Source: Rhodamnia argentea
Taxonomy: Eukaryota > Streptophyta > Magnoliopsida > Myrtales > Myrtaceae
Assembly (NCBI RefSeq): GCF_020921035.1
Contig: NC_063156.1
Span: forward strand, 10,366,501 to 10,430,500
Reading direction: 5' to 3'
DNA: 64,000 bases
Positions 34,747 to 46,187 of the stretch are shown here, in pieces (the first letter of the stretch is position 1; each line of letters opens with the position of its first letter). The notes beneath the pieces were generated by a model. The model worked only from the letters and a program-made list of their open reading frames with translations. It did not search any database and was not told where the DNA came from. The position numbers and the translations under genes were made by a program.

Positions 34747-37617
34747 CTAAAAGGAGAATCTCCCAACTTCCTCATCTTCGTCCTCATCTACTACATCTTC
34801 ATCGTCCTCAGTGAATCTCTCAAAACCGTCTACATCTTCATCCTCTTCGTCTTCATATTCCTCATCCATCAAATCCTTGTTCTTTCCTTCTTTATCCTTC
34901 AACCCTGTGCTCAAAACCACAGTTTCTCCCCCAGTTTTCTCCATATCCTTCCGCAGCTTTTCCATGTTCTGTCTCCGGCGTTCGTCTTCCAAGCGCTGTT
35001 TCTCTGCTCGTCTCTTGTCAAGTTCAGCCCTACACAAATAGATATATATGTCATATTGGCAAGCATATCAACGCAAACAACAGAAACTGAGAGTTAAGTC
35101 TTAAAGACCGTACTTGTAGTTCTCCATGTACTCCTCAGCACTCGCCTCAATGGTCTTAAAGAATTCAGCCATACCAGCACCAGAAATAGCAGAAACTCCG
35201 ACAGTTTTCAAGTTCTTGTAGAACTCATCCAGCACAAGCGAAAGACTTCGGGTTAATGTTGATGTGTACGAGTGATCTGAATCTAGCGCTGTTTGAAATA
35301 CCTCAAAATCTTCCATCCACTACAACACCAAAAAAGATTTGCATACTTTACTAGGTCACCAACTTGTCCTCTTTGGAAAGGGAACAGCAGCTTACATGGT
35401 ACGCTGTTTATTATTCCGAATTTCTCATGATCAAAATCGAGAACATCATGAACTATCAGATATGCAGTGTACTTTACAGTGGGCATCTATGACACATGTA
35501 CAAAGAGCCAGACAGAAGAAGGAAAAACATCGGCACAACCATGTAATTCGAAACTTCGCAACCACATGATTCAAACCTTCGCAACCACGTGATTCAAAAC
35601 TTTGCACAGTATGTCAAGATTTGTATACTTTACTAGGTCAACAATTTGTCCTCTTTGGAAAGGGAACAGCAGCTTACACGGTACACTGTTTATTATTCCA
35701 AATTTCTCATGATCAAAATCGAGAACGTCATGAACTATCAGATATGCAGTGTACTTTACAGTGGACATCTATGACACATGTACAAAGAGCCAGACAGAAG
35801 GAAAAATATCGGCACAACCATGTAATTCGAAACTTTGCAACCGAGTGATTCAAAACTTTGCAACCACACGATTCAAAACTTCGCAAAGTAAGTCAAGATT
35901 GGAACAGAGGGGTGACACTAATTGTTCCTCTCTCTTCCTAGAAATTTTCCTCCAAGTAAATTCACCATCTACAGATGTAACTTGGTTTCCTTCACTCTTT
36001 CATTTCAATTCCCCACATCGAGTGACCCAAGTTTTCAATTCCGGATCATTTTACAGCTCAAGTAGAAAGGTAATATACGATTCCAATCTGATGGACATAA
36101 CCAGAAGCATCAGGTCATCCATCTTGATAATACTTTGCCACTCAAATCTCCCAGCAGGGTAGATGGCTCTAGTGGATAGCAATTAAAGAAACTGAATAGC
36201 CCCACATTTCTGGGTAAGATATGAACAACGTCATTCAAGCGAATCAAGCAATTGAACAATAAATCGACAATTAGCGAGCCAGTTTCCAGCTCAAAGTCTA
36301 AAATATTACAGGAAAAAAGCACAAGAGAACTTACCTCCAAAGCAAATTGGTGTTGAGCCACGTCAGTTTTATTAAATGCCAACACCAATGGCAACCTGGT
36401 TTTGTAGAGGATACTACAAGCATAGAGCATATTGCTCATAAAAGTAACGGGGCTCTCGCATCGAGGCGTGTCAACTACATAAGTAATTACAGTAGGAAAG
36501 GTGGAAGCAAATGCTTCAGTTATAATAGCTCCCGAAGCAGACCACGTGAAAATCTCAATTTGACCTGGAGTGTCCACCAGAACATAATCAAGCTGATCTG
36601 CTCGCCTCTCAATAACCGATATGACCTGATATTTAGATAAAGAAGACACGTGATCAAAAAACAAAATGGAAACGCATACCAGCTAGCAACAACTGCAAAC
36701 CAATATAATACAACTGAGGGAAAGTTTTCCTAAGTGTTACCTCATCAAACTTTGTGGCAAACAGGTTAAGTGATGTGAGAATGCCGCCATTAGGCCCAAG
36801 ATTGTACTGCTTCATCACTTCTTTATACTTAACAGTGTCTCGTATATCGATATTGGCACCGAATGGGAGGGTCATTACCGCAGGATCGAGGTTAATGACA
36901 TAACCGCGGATATTTGAAGCTTGCGTGTGGCAAACTAGCCTGTGCAGAAATGTTGTTTTTCCAGTGCCTACACAATTTACATTGTCAATAAGTTACTTGC
37001 TAGGAACAAAGACAATCGACAATATCCTTGAATTCCAGAAGCCTACGTTAAACAAACTACCTGCCATGCCAATTACAATGATGATGACAGGCTTTCTCTT
37101 GAATGGCGTTCCTAGCTGCCCAGACGATGACTCCGCGATGTTTAACTTCTCTAATGAGTGATTAAGTTCCTCTTTTTCTTGTCCCTTCATCTTCAAACAG
37201 CATAAAAAGTTAAAAGAACACAGTAAGCCAAAGGGAACACCTAAGCTAACTATTCAGCCAGTTGCAATAAAGTGTCTGCGAATGAGGAACCAAGAAGTCT
37301 TGTAACATGCATCTTACAAAAATGGCATCTTAGACCACTAAAGAGTTCAATGTTTAGGTTAATAAGGACGATATTAAGGTAAAACCAATCAAAATGTTTA
37401 ATGAATCAGTGGCCACCTCTATTTTCCGCCCTCAATGCTTGCTCCTTTCTTTGGGCCTAACAATTCTCGCTACTTCGAAAATCACAAGGAGACAACAAAG
37501 ACACGGAGAAGAATCGCCAACCTCTGCGCTCGAAGAGTCTAGGGAGTTCATTGGCATCGACGGGCCTTCTTCAGAGGACTTGATATCCATATCCTGAGCA
37601 CCGGAATCAATATCCAT
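34747..37617 (-). CDS. GPN1: GPN-loop GTPase 1 (QQT2-like)
   Basis: Exons on the minus strand: 37617-37522, 37190-37061, 36967-36741, 36625-36335, 35319-35114 and 35029-34747, coding for 410 aa. The P-loop is GMAGTGKTT at 73-81, the diagnostic GPN loop (GPN) is at 133-135, the switch motif DTPGQ at 169-173, and the base-specificity motif NKTD at 236-239. The C-terminal third is a charged coil ([16 protein letters not shown]) ending in a strongly acidic tail. GPN1 pairs with GPN2/3-type partners and is known to be needed for RNA polymerase II assembly and nuclear import. Arabidopsis QQT2 is embryo-essential and linked to microtubules. The exon 1 donor GAG|GTTGGC was chosen because it keeps phase. 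A further non-coding exon probably ends near 38093. Confidence 0.92.
35338..35890. repeat. Tandem duplication (about 282-bp period) inside a GPN1 intron
   Basis: The unit starting GCATACTTTACTAGGTCACC at 35341 recurs as GTATACTTTACTAGGTCAAC at 35623, and the two copies stay nearly identical for over 200 bases. At the ends of both copies a 24-base motif, GCAACCACATGATTCAAA and variants, is itself repeated two or three times. Both copies lie in the intron between exons 4 and 5, which is about 1.0 kb. Confidence 0.85.
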
Positions 37618-38180
37618 TATCCGAAGACCGCACCGACCTAGCTTCAGGAAAAGACGCTCCGCTCCCCCTCTCAACTGATCAAAACAAAACGGACAAGCTT
37701 GGTCATTAGAAGCTCGAGGACCTACCAATTCAGCATTCGTGACGCCAATCAAAACCTAAACACATCGTCCCTCTCCTAACAAACTCTGCGAGCCCGGAAA
37801 CAAACTCATTACAAGCGTCGCCGTAATCCCCGTCACAAGAGCTTAAGAAAAAGCCGACCACCGCGAGGGGATTAGGTTTCGTCAAACCATCCGCTCCTTC
37901 AGGCGGCGACGAAACATCAAGAGCCGGAACCGGACAACGAGGCGATTCCCAACCTCGCGGCGGCGGAATCCTAACGTCGGAGGTCGTCGCAGCAGCGGGG
38001 AAGGGAACACGAAGCACACGAGGAGAGACCGAATCGGAGAAGAAACTCCGAAGGCACACAGCGAGAGAGGAGGAGCGGAGCTTACTCGAACCGTTCCTCG
38101 TCAGGATCCCCAGTTCCACCGCCGAGCGAGCGAGAGGGTTTTGGCGAACGTTTTGTCCCAGCGAGAGTTCTACTGACCGA
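37618..38180. promoter_or_regulatory. GPN1 leader, first intron and promoter region
   Basis: On the minus strand a GC-rich, CpG-containing stretch ends in GGTTCGA|GTAAGC near 38093, a good donor site. I infer a non-coding first exon upstream of it and a 5' UTR intron down to the coding exon. This stretch is also open for about 130 codons on the minus strand, but I recognise no protein in it. Confidence 0.45.
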
Positions 38181-39831
38181 GCATCGAAGACTGTAAAAGC
38201 CTTTCATGTCCCGGTGACGTCGTGACCCGGAAAGCCCGACCGGCCCGCAAATTGTTGGCAGAAATCTCGTTTGTTCCGTAAATAATAAATAATTTCAAAA
38301 GTATTCTTTCAAAAAAGATCGTTTATATTATTTACAAAATATATATATGAATGAAAACTATTTTCATCATGATATAAATTATAGTTAATAATGAACATTA
38401 ATCATATTGAACGAACGAGACATTATTTTTCAGAAAATATTTTTTGAGCTACTTATTTTTTCGCGAAAGGTTAAGACCGACATATAATTGATTGTCTTGA
38501 ATTGCCATAAGAACCAAAACCAATTGTTATAGATTATTTTTTGATGGGATTAATAGAGGTTATTTGCAAATAAGATCCTTTCATTCTCTTTTTCAAATTT
38601 CATGATTGTGTAGTATAATATGCTTCTATGTTATGTTTCACATGCACTTTGATGTGCATAAGAAGCAATTATCGATGGGTCAATATGCTTGTATGGTTGG
38701 AAGCCAGTAAAGACTATGATTTTCCCAGTTCATTGGTGTAACTAAATTTCATGAGCTAAAAATTGTGGATCAGTCACGTGACACAAGACGATTATGTGTT
38801 AGCTTATAAATCGAAGAAAACAGAGTACCCATCTTGAGAATAGATTATTGCTCGGCTTCGATTTCGAGAAAAATCTAAAGTTTTGTCATTGCGATTCGTA
38901 CCATCAAAATATTAAGATTGCTTTGCAGATTGGGTTTTCAATTAGCATGAAAGTTCAAGCTTCCTAAGGTTTCGTTTGTTTAGTGAAACATAAATTATTT
39001 TGAAAACATTTACAATGGCTTGTATTGCTTAAAATAATTAATCAATGAAAAAAATTATTTATTAGAAATAGCAATTTATGGCTAAATAGTTTTGTGGGCA
39101 ATGAAAATAGTTTTTCGTTCGTTCATTTTTATTAGCGATACAAACGATTATCTTTTAAAAAAAAACGTCCTTCAAGCCATTCATTTTGCGAGACACAAAA
39201 CGACCCGAAGTAAAGGTACAATCAAGAGAGTGACGTGGAAAGCGTTGAACCTCCTTAGGGTCTCATTTGAGAAACTCTTGTCAATTCGTACATCTTCACT
39301 TCCTAACTCATCTTTTCACGCGAGTAATCAATTAATAAGTGAATTTAGGACTAATGAAAATTCAACTAATCTCATGAATCAGGTAAGACGCGAGTTAAAA
39401 AAAAATGTTTGTGAATAGCTTGAGTGAGCCGTTGGGGTCGATTGTATGCAAAACCAAGCATGGATGCCGCGCGACTCATACCGACGGAGCCCGTTTCTTA
39501 ATCGCGAAGACAATTTCATAGGGTCGCAGGTTCTGAAATTGACATTTCTTTTATTACCAGCGTGCTGTCGTATAAGGTCCGTCAGAAAATGCAAATGGGC
39601 AGTATCAATTTGTGTCGTTTTCAATTTCTCCTGGGATCGGCTCTCTTGAAAAGACCAACCTCACCTCATTGAACTCAGCGCAATTCCAGAGGGAAAATTT
39701 TAAACGAGGGCCTGAGCGATAATGCATACCGATCCTATTCACTTGAAAGCAGATCGAACAGATTTGTCCAGACACAGATAAAATTTGCTACACTAGTGCT
39801 GCAGAGATGAGCACAAGAATGGCCTTTGATT
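38181..39831. other. Intergenic DNA with short MITE remnants
   Basis: Around 38265-38470 and 38960-39165 are short AT-rich inverted-repeat pieces. The second runs from TTTCGTTTGTTTAGTGAAAC to a right end whose reverse complement has CGTTTGTATCGCTAATAAAA. These resemble short members of the Tourist-like family. No gene is recognised. The part nearest 39831 is the 3' UTR of the methyltransferase. Confidence 0.4.
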
Positions 39832-40787
39832 CTAATCCATGGACGAGTTTCCCACCTTGCCAATCCTGAGAAAAACGGGGAACTTGACGGTCTTCTCCTC
39901 CTCGCCGTCCTCGTTCCAAGCCCGCTCGTACCTCTCGACGACGTCGCGGCCCAAAAGCTCCACGCCCTCCTCCCTCGCCTTCAGGTAGGGGGACGTCGAC
40001 CTTATGAAGGTGAGAAACTCGTCCAACCCCATTGCTCTCTCCGCCACGAACCGGACCGGGCCCGTGTCCTCCATCCCCTCCACCGGCTCGAACGGGAAAT
40101 CCATGTCCCTGTACTCGTCGATCACCAGCTTATGGGTCGGGCTCCAGTACGGGTTCGAGTCCATCGAGTAGAACTTTTCGTAGATCGAATCGACTGGGCC
40201 CGTGACTCTCGGCATTGTGTAGCCGCACGCGGCGATAACGCCGTGCGGCTTCTTGAGCAATCGCTTCGCTTGTCGGTAGAAATTGGGCCGGTCGAACCAG
40301 TGGAGGGCCATTGCGATGGTCACCAGGTCGACGGTCGAGTCCGCAGAGACCTTCTGTTGAAGTTCGGCTGTCGACACGACCGGGGAAGTGAGCTCGTAGC
40401 GGACGTTAGGGAGCTTCGGCGCGAGCTCGAGCTGCTTCGGACTCACGTCCGTGGCTACGACATTCTTGTAGATTTCTGCAAGCTGAAATTAACAAAGCTG
40501 TTACTTATGGCCCCACAAACTAGGGGGATTAATGCAAGAAATTTGGACCAGCTGATTACGAAGGGGAAGTCTGAACCATGGAACGATAGTGAAATAGACT
40601 CAATTAACCGCGATGAACTCACGGATCGGGCGGCTTGGCCGCTTCCCGTGCCGACGTCCCAGGCAAGGTCATGAGACGGTGTCTTAGACGCGATGAATTG
40701 GAAGAGCTGCGGCGGGTAGCTCGGCCGACCGTCCACGTATCGCTGGGCTTGCTTCCCGAACAACTCGGCCATGTCTCTCTGGGACAT
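39832..40787 (-). CDS. SAM-dependent methyltransferase, tandem copy 1
   Basis: Two exons (40787-40623 and 40482-39832) code for 271 aa. Motif I, DVGTGSGQ, is at 44-51, followed by the class I Rossmann elements: VVATDVSPKQLELA, then the ALHWFDRPNFY motif typical of the plant putative methyltransferases like At3g61210 and the yeast/bacterial trans-aconitate methyltransferase-like group. The length fits the family (about 260-275). The start is the ATG of MSQRDMAELF; the inner ATG at 40772 is possible. No signal peptide is seen, so it is probably cytosolic. The substrate is unknown. It lies 375 bp downstream of copy 2 on the same strand. The intron (140 nt) sits just after motif I, at the same place as in copy 2. 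Confidence 0.88.
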
Positions 40788-41162
40788 ATAGAAAGAAACG
40801 AGAATGGAGCTGAACCATTTCAACTTCGGACTCGGTCCTCAATTATACGAGCGGGTGGTCCATCCGGGAAAGCAACAGCATCGTGTCCGATTCGTCCACT
40901 GCGTCGTTGTCGCATGTTCTTTTGTCCAGACCTTGAAGCTGCAAAAGCGAAATTGGATTGGCATATGTGCCAGATTTGCTTTGATTGATGGTCTGTGGTC
41001 AAATTAGATGTTCACTAATCAATTGATTAAGTCAAATTAATCATCATTAAAATAGAACATATGACTCATATGAGTCTCACCAAATGAAGATTTCGAGCTT
41101 CATGTTATTTAATTTTGCACGCTATATTTGTAAATCGATCTTCATATGTCGAGCGTTATTGT
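40788..41162. other. Spacer between the tandem methyltransferase genes
   Basis: It must hold the promoter of copy 1 and the 3' UTR of copy 2. No other feature is recognised. Confidence 0.5.
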
Positions 41163-42062
41163 TCATGCGTCGCCCACCCTTCCGATCTTGAGAAAAACCG
41201 GGAACTTGACGACCTTTTCGTCCTCGCCGTCCTCAGCCCAAGCCCGCTTGAACCTCTCGACCGTGTCGCCGTTCAGCAGCTCCACGCCCTTCTCCTTCGC
41301 CGTCTGGTACGCCGACCACGACCTTATGTACGTGAAGAAGTCCTCCACCCCCATGGCTCTCTCCGTCACGAACCGGACCGGCCCCGTGTCCTCCATCCCC
41401 TCAACCGGCTCGAATGGGAAATCGACCCCCCTGTACTCGCCGTCCACCAGTTTGCGGGCCAGGTCCCAGTACGGGTCCGAGTCCACTGAGTAAAACCGGC
41501 GGAACACCGAGTCGACCGGGCCGTTGACCTCCGGGATCGTGTAGCACCACGCAGCGATCACGCCGTGGGGCTTCTTGAGGACGTGTTTCACCTGTCGGTA
41601 GAAATTGGGGAGGTCAAACCAGTGGAGGGCTTGCGCGATGGTCACCAGGTCGAGGCTCGATTGACCCGAGATCTTCTGATCCAGCTCAGCCATCGACATG
41701 GCCGGGGAGGTGAGCTCGTAGCGGACGTTGGGGAGCTTCGGGGCGAGCTCGAGTTGCTTCGGGCTCGTGTCCGTGGCTACGACATTGCTGTAGATCTCCG
41801 CGAGCTGAAAAATTACCACACTTCTTAGGGTCCAACCCCGGCAAATCGAAAGCATAGAATGGATGCCAAAGAAAGGAAATGCGCTCGATATGCCTATGTG
41901 AATGAAACTCACGGATTGGGCGGCTTGGCCGCTCCCGGTGCCGACGTCCCACGCGAGGTCGCGCGAGGGCGTTTTGGAGGCGATGAACCGGAAGAGCTGC
42001 GGCGGGTAACTCGGGCGGGTCGCGGCGTATTGCTTGGCTTGCTTCACGAACAACTCTGCCAT
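41163..42062 (-). CDS. SAM-dependent methyltransferase, tandem copy 2
   Basis: Two exons (42062-41913 and 41804-41163) code for 263 aa. DVGTGSGQ starts at 39, and VVATDTSPKQLELA and ALHWFDLPNFYRQ follow. It is closely similar to copy 1 over its whole length, so the pair arose by tandem duplication. The start is the ATG of MAELFVKQ; the codons before it (SETERK) are open only from a TTG. The 108-nt intron is in phase 0, divisible by three and free of stops, so the unspliced RNA would still code for a protein (299 aa) with a 36-residue insert after motif I. The gene is GC-rich in third positions, as is copy 1, which explains the long antisense open frames. The substrate is unknown. Confidence 0.88.
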   Translation of the reverse strand: MAELFVKQAKQYAATRPSYPPQLFRFIASKTPSRDLAWDVGTGSGQAAQSVSFIHIGISSAFPFFGIHSMLSICRGWTLRSVVIFQLAEIYSNVVATDTSPKQLELAPKLPNVRYELTSPAMSMAELDQKISGQSSLDLVTIAQALHWFDLPNFYRQVKHVLKKPHGVIAAWCYTIPEVNGPVDSVFRRFYSVDSDPYWDLARKLVDGEYRGVDFPFEPVEGMEDTGPVRFVTERAMGVEDFFTYIRSWSAYQTAKEKGVELLNGDTVERFKRAWAEDGEDEKVVKFPVFLKIGRVGDA

Positions 42063-44157
42063 CTTTCTCTCCGTCTCTGACAAGTATTTTGTCGTGCAGA
42101 TTTGGGATGAGAAGGCTGTTCAACGACCAGACATCGCATATATAGGAGCGAGGCCGTCCGTTATGAAGCATCTGGCGAGTTTCCTTCTTGCCTCGTCGTT
42201 GGTCAATACCAAAAGGATATTTTGACAAGTGCTTGTTCAAGTGCTAGAAGAATTCCTGATCCTCTGAAATAATTTTCACGTTTTAATAAGCGAAACTTAA
42301 AATTTAAAAAACATTTTTCGGAAAAATGATCGACTGTATCGGGTAGAAAAATTAGTCCAACAAAAAAAGTTTCATTATCGACGGCGATTTGTACCTAACT
42401 ATTTTGGTTGATGATGAAAATATTTGTCAATCATATGCATTTGCAAGCGCCTACGTATTAGAAAATATTTTCCGAATCTTGAACTGTCCGTGAAACAAAT
42501 GCACCCAATTTCAGATTTTGTAATTTGAAGCACTTTGACTTATATAAATAAAAAAAAACTCTCGAAACTTTTGCAGTTTCTAAATGTTGACATGTTTATT
42601 CATGTATAATAATCCTTTTGGTACTTTCTGAAAATAATATTATACATTTCAGCTACAGAGTAAGAATATGCTAATAGCTAGAATTTATTTATTAAGTGAA
42701 CAGACGTGAGAATAGTGAGTGTTTAAACAAGTCAATCACGGAAACTACGCCATCAAAAGTTTGATGTTATGGCTGTTGCATTATACGATTAATGAAGCCG
42801 ACCTACAAAATTAGTGTATAGTTATTTATTGTAAGTTGATTGTATGCTTATAAGATTAGAATCTGTCAAATGATTAGTATAGTTAGTAGAAAGTCGCTAG
42901 CCTGACAGTCTAACAAAGACTGTTAATTATTTCGATCATACGGTCTCTTAATCAATTTATGCAAAACACACAGTAATGGTATGTAGATCTACGATTAAGA
43001 TAGTACCGTCAATCATTACGGGGTAATCGATGCTTCAACCACGAAAATGGTTGACCTAAGGATCACATGTCTTCTAAGGACTCGATTTAAGTCATGAGAG
43101 AACTTGTTCGTGCCGCCTTACCTGACCGCAGCATACTCCATGTGGGAAAACTATATGGCCGCTACCGCCCTGGTGGAGCTGCGGCCTGGGCTTGGGAAGC
43201 TTGGACGTTTGGACTGAGAGCGGGCGAGGACATTTGTGACTCACTTCGAACATCCCGCAAAGCCGCGGGGACCCTCATCGGAGAGGATCGTCGTGGCGTT
43301 GGCCGTCGCTCCCGGCTCATTCTCTAAATTATACAAAAAGAAGTCGTCAACTAAGAAGTGCAGGTAGGCCTTCCCCGCAAAAAGACTCTAGGTGGAGAAC
43401 GTGCACGCCAAGCACTCTGCTCTTTATTTTATGGGGCTTTAATTTTCTACCGGTTCGCTTAGCCACGTGACGTTTTATAGGACGAGAAATTGCACCGTGG
43501 GTTCTGACATCGCATGAAAGTCACTCTTTCTTGCACAAATTGAGTTTGTCATCCTCAGATTCCTATTTCTATCTTTTATTGGTCAAGTAGTGCAATCCGC
43601 ATGGCTGCTGGCGTCGTTCTCTCTTTGTTTTATTTAAAAGATAAATATATTAAAAGTGCTAAAACTTGTTACGAAAGTGTAATCGAGCCATAAAATTTGT
43701 AAAAAGTAAAATCAAGCCATAAACTTGTCAAATTTATTCAATCAAGTCCTTCTATTAACTCCGTCCAACTTGGCTATCGAAATAGGAAAATGATCTATCC
43801 TACGGTCAGAATAACAGCCCTCCCTCTCCTAGCCACAAATGTTTTCAAGAAATCTGAAAACTTGCTATTGCAATATGGACATTCTTATTCTGGAAAGCAT
43901 TTTGCAGTGCTAGGCAAGGCAATTCTAGAGAGTGTCGCTAGGCATTAAGCAACAGAACTTTGAGCCGGACGAGTTCACTTCAAGTCTCTTCGAGCAGCGG
44001 TAGAGCAGAACGGCGAGCAACAAGTGGCCTTTAATGATGGGGGTCCGATGCGTACGAAGTGCTGGAGACGTTGTTCGTCCCTTGCTCTTGGTCTCGCTCA
44101 GTTTTCTCTTTGATAGAGACGACGATAAGGTAAAGAAGCTAGAAAGGCCACGGTAAG
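42063..44157. other. Intergenic DNA with MITE debris and a GC-rich orphan patch
   Basis: 42250-42490 looks like a short Tourist-like copy (arms with ATTTTTCGGAAAAATG and GTGAAACAAATGCACCC). 43080-43400 is a distinctly GC-rich, protein-like patch in AT-rich surroundings. One frame reads ENLFVPPYLTAAYSMWENYM, then AATALVELRPGLGKLGRL, before a stop. I cannot name the family. 43640-43790 carries the AAAAGTAAAATCAAGCCATA type of degenerate repeat. Confidence 0.4.
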
Positions 44158-45098
44158 TAGGGCCGTCAAAAAGGCTCGCGCCGGCTTGAAAATCTAGGGC
44201 TATCAAAAAGGGCCCGGCACTGATCCCTTCTGTTCATGCACCGAAACCCTTCCTTTTTTTAAAAAATTTTTTTGTTATGGTTGAAGGTTACATGCACGCG
44301 AATTTGAGAAGCATCGAATAGCTAATAACTCCAATTCGCGACCTTGAACTTTTCTATTTTTAATACAATTTATTTTTCTTTTTTTTTCCTTTTTTTGGTC
44401 GGAATTTCGTTTTTGTTGGATCCAGCAGAACTATATATGTATAGGGTGGTCGATATTGCTACACGCCGTTTTCCTCCGTTTTCTAGCTGATGACAACATC
44501 CCCATCATTAGTGGATTCTCGTGACAATTTCCTCCATCTCGTGCTAGAGAAATTTTCTAAAAAAATATATTTTAAAATTGAGCATGTAAAGAAGTCAATC
44601 TTGCAACATATGTTATAGCACATATTTGGCTCTTTTAGTCTTTTATTTAATTTCGATTTATATTTAGATAATTCAGGAGCGGAGATGCAAGTTATTTCGA
44701 GACGTATGGAACAACCCTACGGGCCCTATGAAAGGGTCGATCGGAATTCAACGATTTTTATGCTTGGGTACTGTCTGTTTATCTTACAATCTCCTTTTAG
44801 TACGAGGCGTTGCTTTATGGGATCGGATTTCGCTTTTAGTTCGCAAGAATTGCACTAAGCCATACGTCCATTACTGTCAAGTTGGAAAGCCAAAATGAAG
44901 AACAGCTACAGCTTTTTTTCTTTTGGTTGTTACTTGCAATGCTCTATATCCTATTGCTCTAGGCCTTAAAAAAAAAAAAAAAAGGATCCAACCCGAAGAG
45001 TTGGAGCATATAATTCGGCCTCTGGCCGGGCCAAGCTAGGTACCATTTAGTTTTGGGCCGACTTGGGCCGGGCCGAGACCCAGCCCGTTGACACCCTT
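44158..45098. mobile_element. Non-autonomous hAT-like element
   Basis: The left end is TAGGGCCGTCAAAAAGG. The right end is CCCGTTGACACCCTT, which reads AAGGGTGTCAACGGG on the other strand: the imperfect TAGGG..GTCAA termini typical of hAT elements. The six-base word GGTAAG lies immediately outside both ends (44152-44157 and 45099-45104). hAT duplications are usually 8 bp, so two bases would have diverged. A second terminus-like word, TAGGGCTATCAAAAAGGGCC, lies at about 44196. The element is 941 bp and has no transposase open frame. Confidence 0.6.
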
Positions 45099-45544
45099 GG
45101 TAAGCAAAATAATCCAGAATTGAAAAGAAGAGAGTGTTTTAGGTGACAATTAAATGATAGCATTTATTATTTGCTTGTGCATGTGTTTCTCGTAGAACGG
45201 AGGGGAGAGACAAAGACAGGCTCCTATTTTAATTTTATTTTTTAGCTAGTCCAAGTCAAAGGTCACGTGTCGCTTTATTAGTGGATCCACATGACCTCAT
45301 CCATGCCACGTGGGCTAATGACGTGGTGCTTATAATCCACTGAATATTTTCTCTCGTGAAAGAGAGAACAAGTGATTTCTCTATGTTGGTTTCGACACAT
45401 TTAGTCAAATTAAATCAACGGAATTGAAGAAATAATGGAGTTCTCGATAGGCTCGCGCTCTTTCTATGCCATTATTGGCTACTGACACCTCCTACAACAT
45501 TAGATTGACCAAATTATCCTTTGTAGGTCCCACTCTTGATATAA
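45099..45544. other. Intergenic DNA
   Basis: No gene or element is recognised between the two transposon-like elements. Confidence 0.5.
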
Positions 45545-46187
45545 AGTTCTGTTTTTTTTTTTTTTGGGAAAAATAACTTTCTAAAAACAAAAATTCTTGG
45601 AATTTTCGGCATGCGGTTTACCAAAAATAAATGAGTTAATGAAAATATTTTCGTCAATGAAACAACACCATCAAAAGTGAGGAAAATAATTTCCTCTTTT
45701 TGAAGAGAGAAAATCATTTTCCCTCATCTTTCTTCCCTCCACTTCTTATTGTAATTTTTTTAAAATAATTTTCCTTTTCTTTTTTAATTTTTTTCTTTTT
45801 TCCTTCTTCATCGGCTCGCCATGGCCAACGCTTGAGGCTAGAGAGCCTCGGGCTTAGCCAACTCACCGGATCTCGGCTATGGCGGTCACTAAGTGAGCCT
45901 TGAGCTTGCCAACGGCCGTCGTCGGTCGGACACGGTGGAGGAAAGAGGAAAAAGAAAAATAAAATAGAGAAGAGAAAAATAAAAATGAATAGATAAAATA
46001 AAATAACGAAAAAAAGAAACAAAAATAAAAAATTTATTAAAAGGAGTGCACGGAGGAAATTGATTTTCCTTACTAATTAACAAAAATATTTTCCAGTTCA
46101 TTTTTAAATTTTAGCCGAATACCGCAAAATGATTTTTTGAAAAATATCTTTCAGAAACACCTTGTTTTTCGGGAAACAGATGAAGCC
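45545..46187. mobile_element. Tourist/Harbinger-like MITE, 643 bp
   Basis: The right end is CGGGAAACAGATGAAGCC followed by TAA. The left end (AGTTCTGTTT, then a T run and GGGAAAAATAA) is preceded by TAA, so there is a three-base TAA on both sides. The inner arms (AAAATATTTTCGTCAATG; AAAATATTTTCCAGTTC) and the GC-rich core at about 45810-45945 (GAGGCTAGAGAGCCTCG) match the family at 60167-61573. The poly-T tract has blurred the left terminus. Confidence 0.5.

Noticed and set aside
37730-38119. Open minus-strand frame upstream of GPN1
   Set aside because: It spans a likely donor site near 38093 and reads as leader and intron; there is no family match and no need for extra residues in GPN1.
39826-40674. 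282-codon open frame on the plus strand
   Set aside because: It is antisense to methyltransferase copy 1 and results from the gene's GC-rich third positions. The same effect occurs at 41115-41493 and 41686-42240 over copy 2.
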